Part shown: piece after piece, positions 63,083 to 64,000 of the stretch
Numbering within the stretch: the stretch's first letter is position 1
Layout: each line of letters opens with the position of its first letter
Source of the DNA: Hormiphora californensis
Lineage: Eukaryota > Ctenophora > Tentaculata > Cydippida > Pleurobrachiidae
Reading direction: 5' to 3'
Assembly (NCBI GenBank): GCA_020137815.1
Contig: CM035354.1
Location: 4,792,796 to 4,856,795 of the forward strand
Length of the DNA stretch: 64,000 nucleotides
Notes under the pieces: generated by a model
What the model was told of the DNA's origin: nothing
What the model saw: only the letters and a program-made list of their open reading frames with translations
The model's database searches: none
Made by a program: the position numbers and the translations under genes

Positions 63083-64000
63083 GAGGTAGTGAGAGAGAAT
63101 AGGAGAGGGAAGGACAGAGACAGAGGTAGGTATCAGGGAGTGAAAGATAGCATACAAAGAGAGGAATATAGAGAAAGAAAGATAGAGAAAGAAAGATAGC
63201 TTGTGTGAGAGGGAGGTGGGTATGTGAGAATATTGAGATACAAAAGCATAAGCTAATATTCCGACAGTGTAAACACGAGACGTAGAATGACTTTCATCTC
63301 TGTGAGAGTGACGGAGAGATAGAAGAGACAGATATATATAACAGGAAGAGAGGGCCAGAGTAATGTATTACAATAGAAAGAAATTATCACAGTGAAGTAG
63401 AAGAATACAATAGAAATAAGTCATGTGGTTGTAGTATGAAGCGACACAAAATATAGCAATAAGTTTAACACCAATACAATGTCTGGAGTAATGGGAGCCC
63501 GAGAGAGTTATTGTCAGAGGTCTATAATATGCCATGTATAAAACAGTGTGGTACAGGAAACCACACGAGCTAAGCACCCCATATGCAAGACCATATTTCG
63601 GTGGAGGCGAGAAAATAAGAGTCCGTGCGCGCGCAACAATCTGAAAATTGTACCCTCGCGCGTTACATCAAGTCATCCGTCACATGAAACTTTTTACATC
63701 CCTCCTCTCTCGTCCTCTCTCGCCTCCCCTCTCTCCTTCATCTTTACCTCCGTCAGTCTCCCGCTGCTCTTGTCCAGTTTATATTATCTCTGTTGTCCTC
63801 TTTCTATCTCTCTATCTCTCTCTGATCCAACACGCTAACTTCAGCCGATGACACGACTGTCCCTATCCTCTCTCTCTCCAACTCTCTATATGTGTGCTAT
63901 CTATCATCATGTCCTATGTGTATACCACATGTATAATACATCCATATTAAATTCAAAATGTGTCACATATAATACACCACCGTGTCTCCTCCGTTTGTGA

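Larger units (their letters stand above)
61000..64000. other. Repeat-rich region upstream of the MCTP gene
   Basis: No exon recognised. GA/CT tracts, GAAA runs (63170-63200) and one hairpin (61613-61703) dominate. Promoter or 5' untranslated exons of the MCTP gene may be hidden here. Confidence 0.5.

Noticed and set aside
62827-63157. Long open frames of Arg-Glu or Ser-Leu repeats (also at 637, 19917, 29941, 51904, 52470, 54777, 57716 and 61542)
   Set aside because: They are translations of (GA)n/(CT)n microsatellites, which are open in several frames by composition.

Overview
This window is nuclear DNA of an early-branching, probably marine, animal. Several genes have clear metazoan matches: IMP dehydrogenase, Ran GTPase, CEP135, aminoacylase-1 and a multiple-C2 transmembrane protein. 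They are cut into many short exons with GT-AG introns. I cannot name the species. A sponge or placozoan-grade animal would fit the compact gene spacing, the short introns, the FLYWCH/Mutator-type transposon and the many (GA)n tracts, but that is inference.

Layout. 281-12339 (-): IMP dehydrogenase, with its 3' end outside the window. Its 7.4-kb eighth intron holds two genes on the other strand: a secreted sushi-domain protein (1206 to about 2851) and a glycine-rich-head coiled-coil protein (3293-8038). The 3' end of the second runs antisense through an IMPDH exon. 12350-17500: gene-poor and full of fold-back elements and telomere-like repeats. 17514-18882 (+): an intronless bacterial-type flavin monooxygenase (trimethylamine monooxygenase-like) whose 3' half is frameshifted. 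19754-21343 (+): Ran GTPase with five intact exons; the last exon can only be found as a degraded match. 22789-27251 (+): three tandem Myb/SANT genes of the TTF1/Reb1 kind, the third decaying. 27462-37953 (+): CEP135 in 25 exons. 38503-38996 (-): a small unknown coiled-coil gene. 39867-42128 (+): aminoacylase-1. 42555-46043: a 3.5-kb Mutator-like transposon with 85-bp terminal inverted repeats, a broken FLYWCH/transposase gene, subterminal motif arrays and a 1.19-kb perfect palindrome. 47335-60992 (-): an MCTP-type protein in 18 exons. 61000-64000: (GA)n-rich sequence without a recognised gene.

The genes are housekeeping genes from different pathways (purine synthesis, nuclear transport, centriole assembly, N-acyl amino acid hydrolysis, calcium/lipid-binding membrane protein) and do not form one system. 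The more unusual content is the mobile and structured DNA. A 54-76 bp hairpin family occurs four times, each copy flanked by a 9-bp target-site duplication. Two multi-arm, cloverleaf-like fold-back elements sit in CEP135 introns. There are also long perfect palindromes. A second recurring signal is that every coding frame break I could place cleanly is an extra single base (+1), which points to base-calling insertions or to something biological worth checking.
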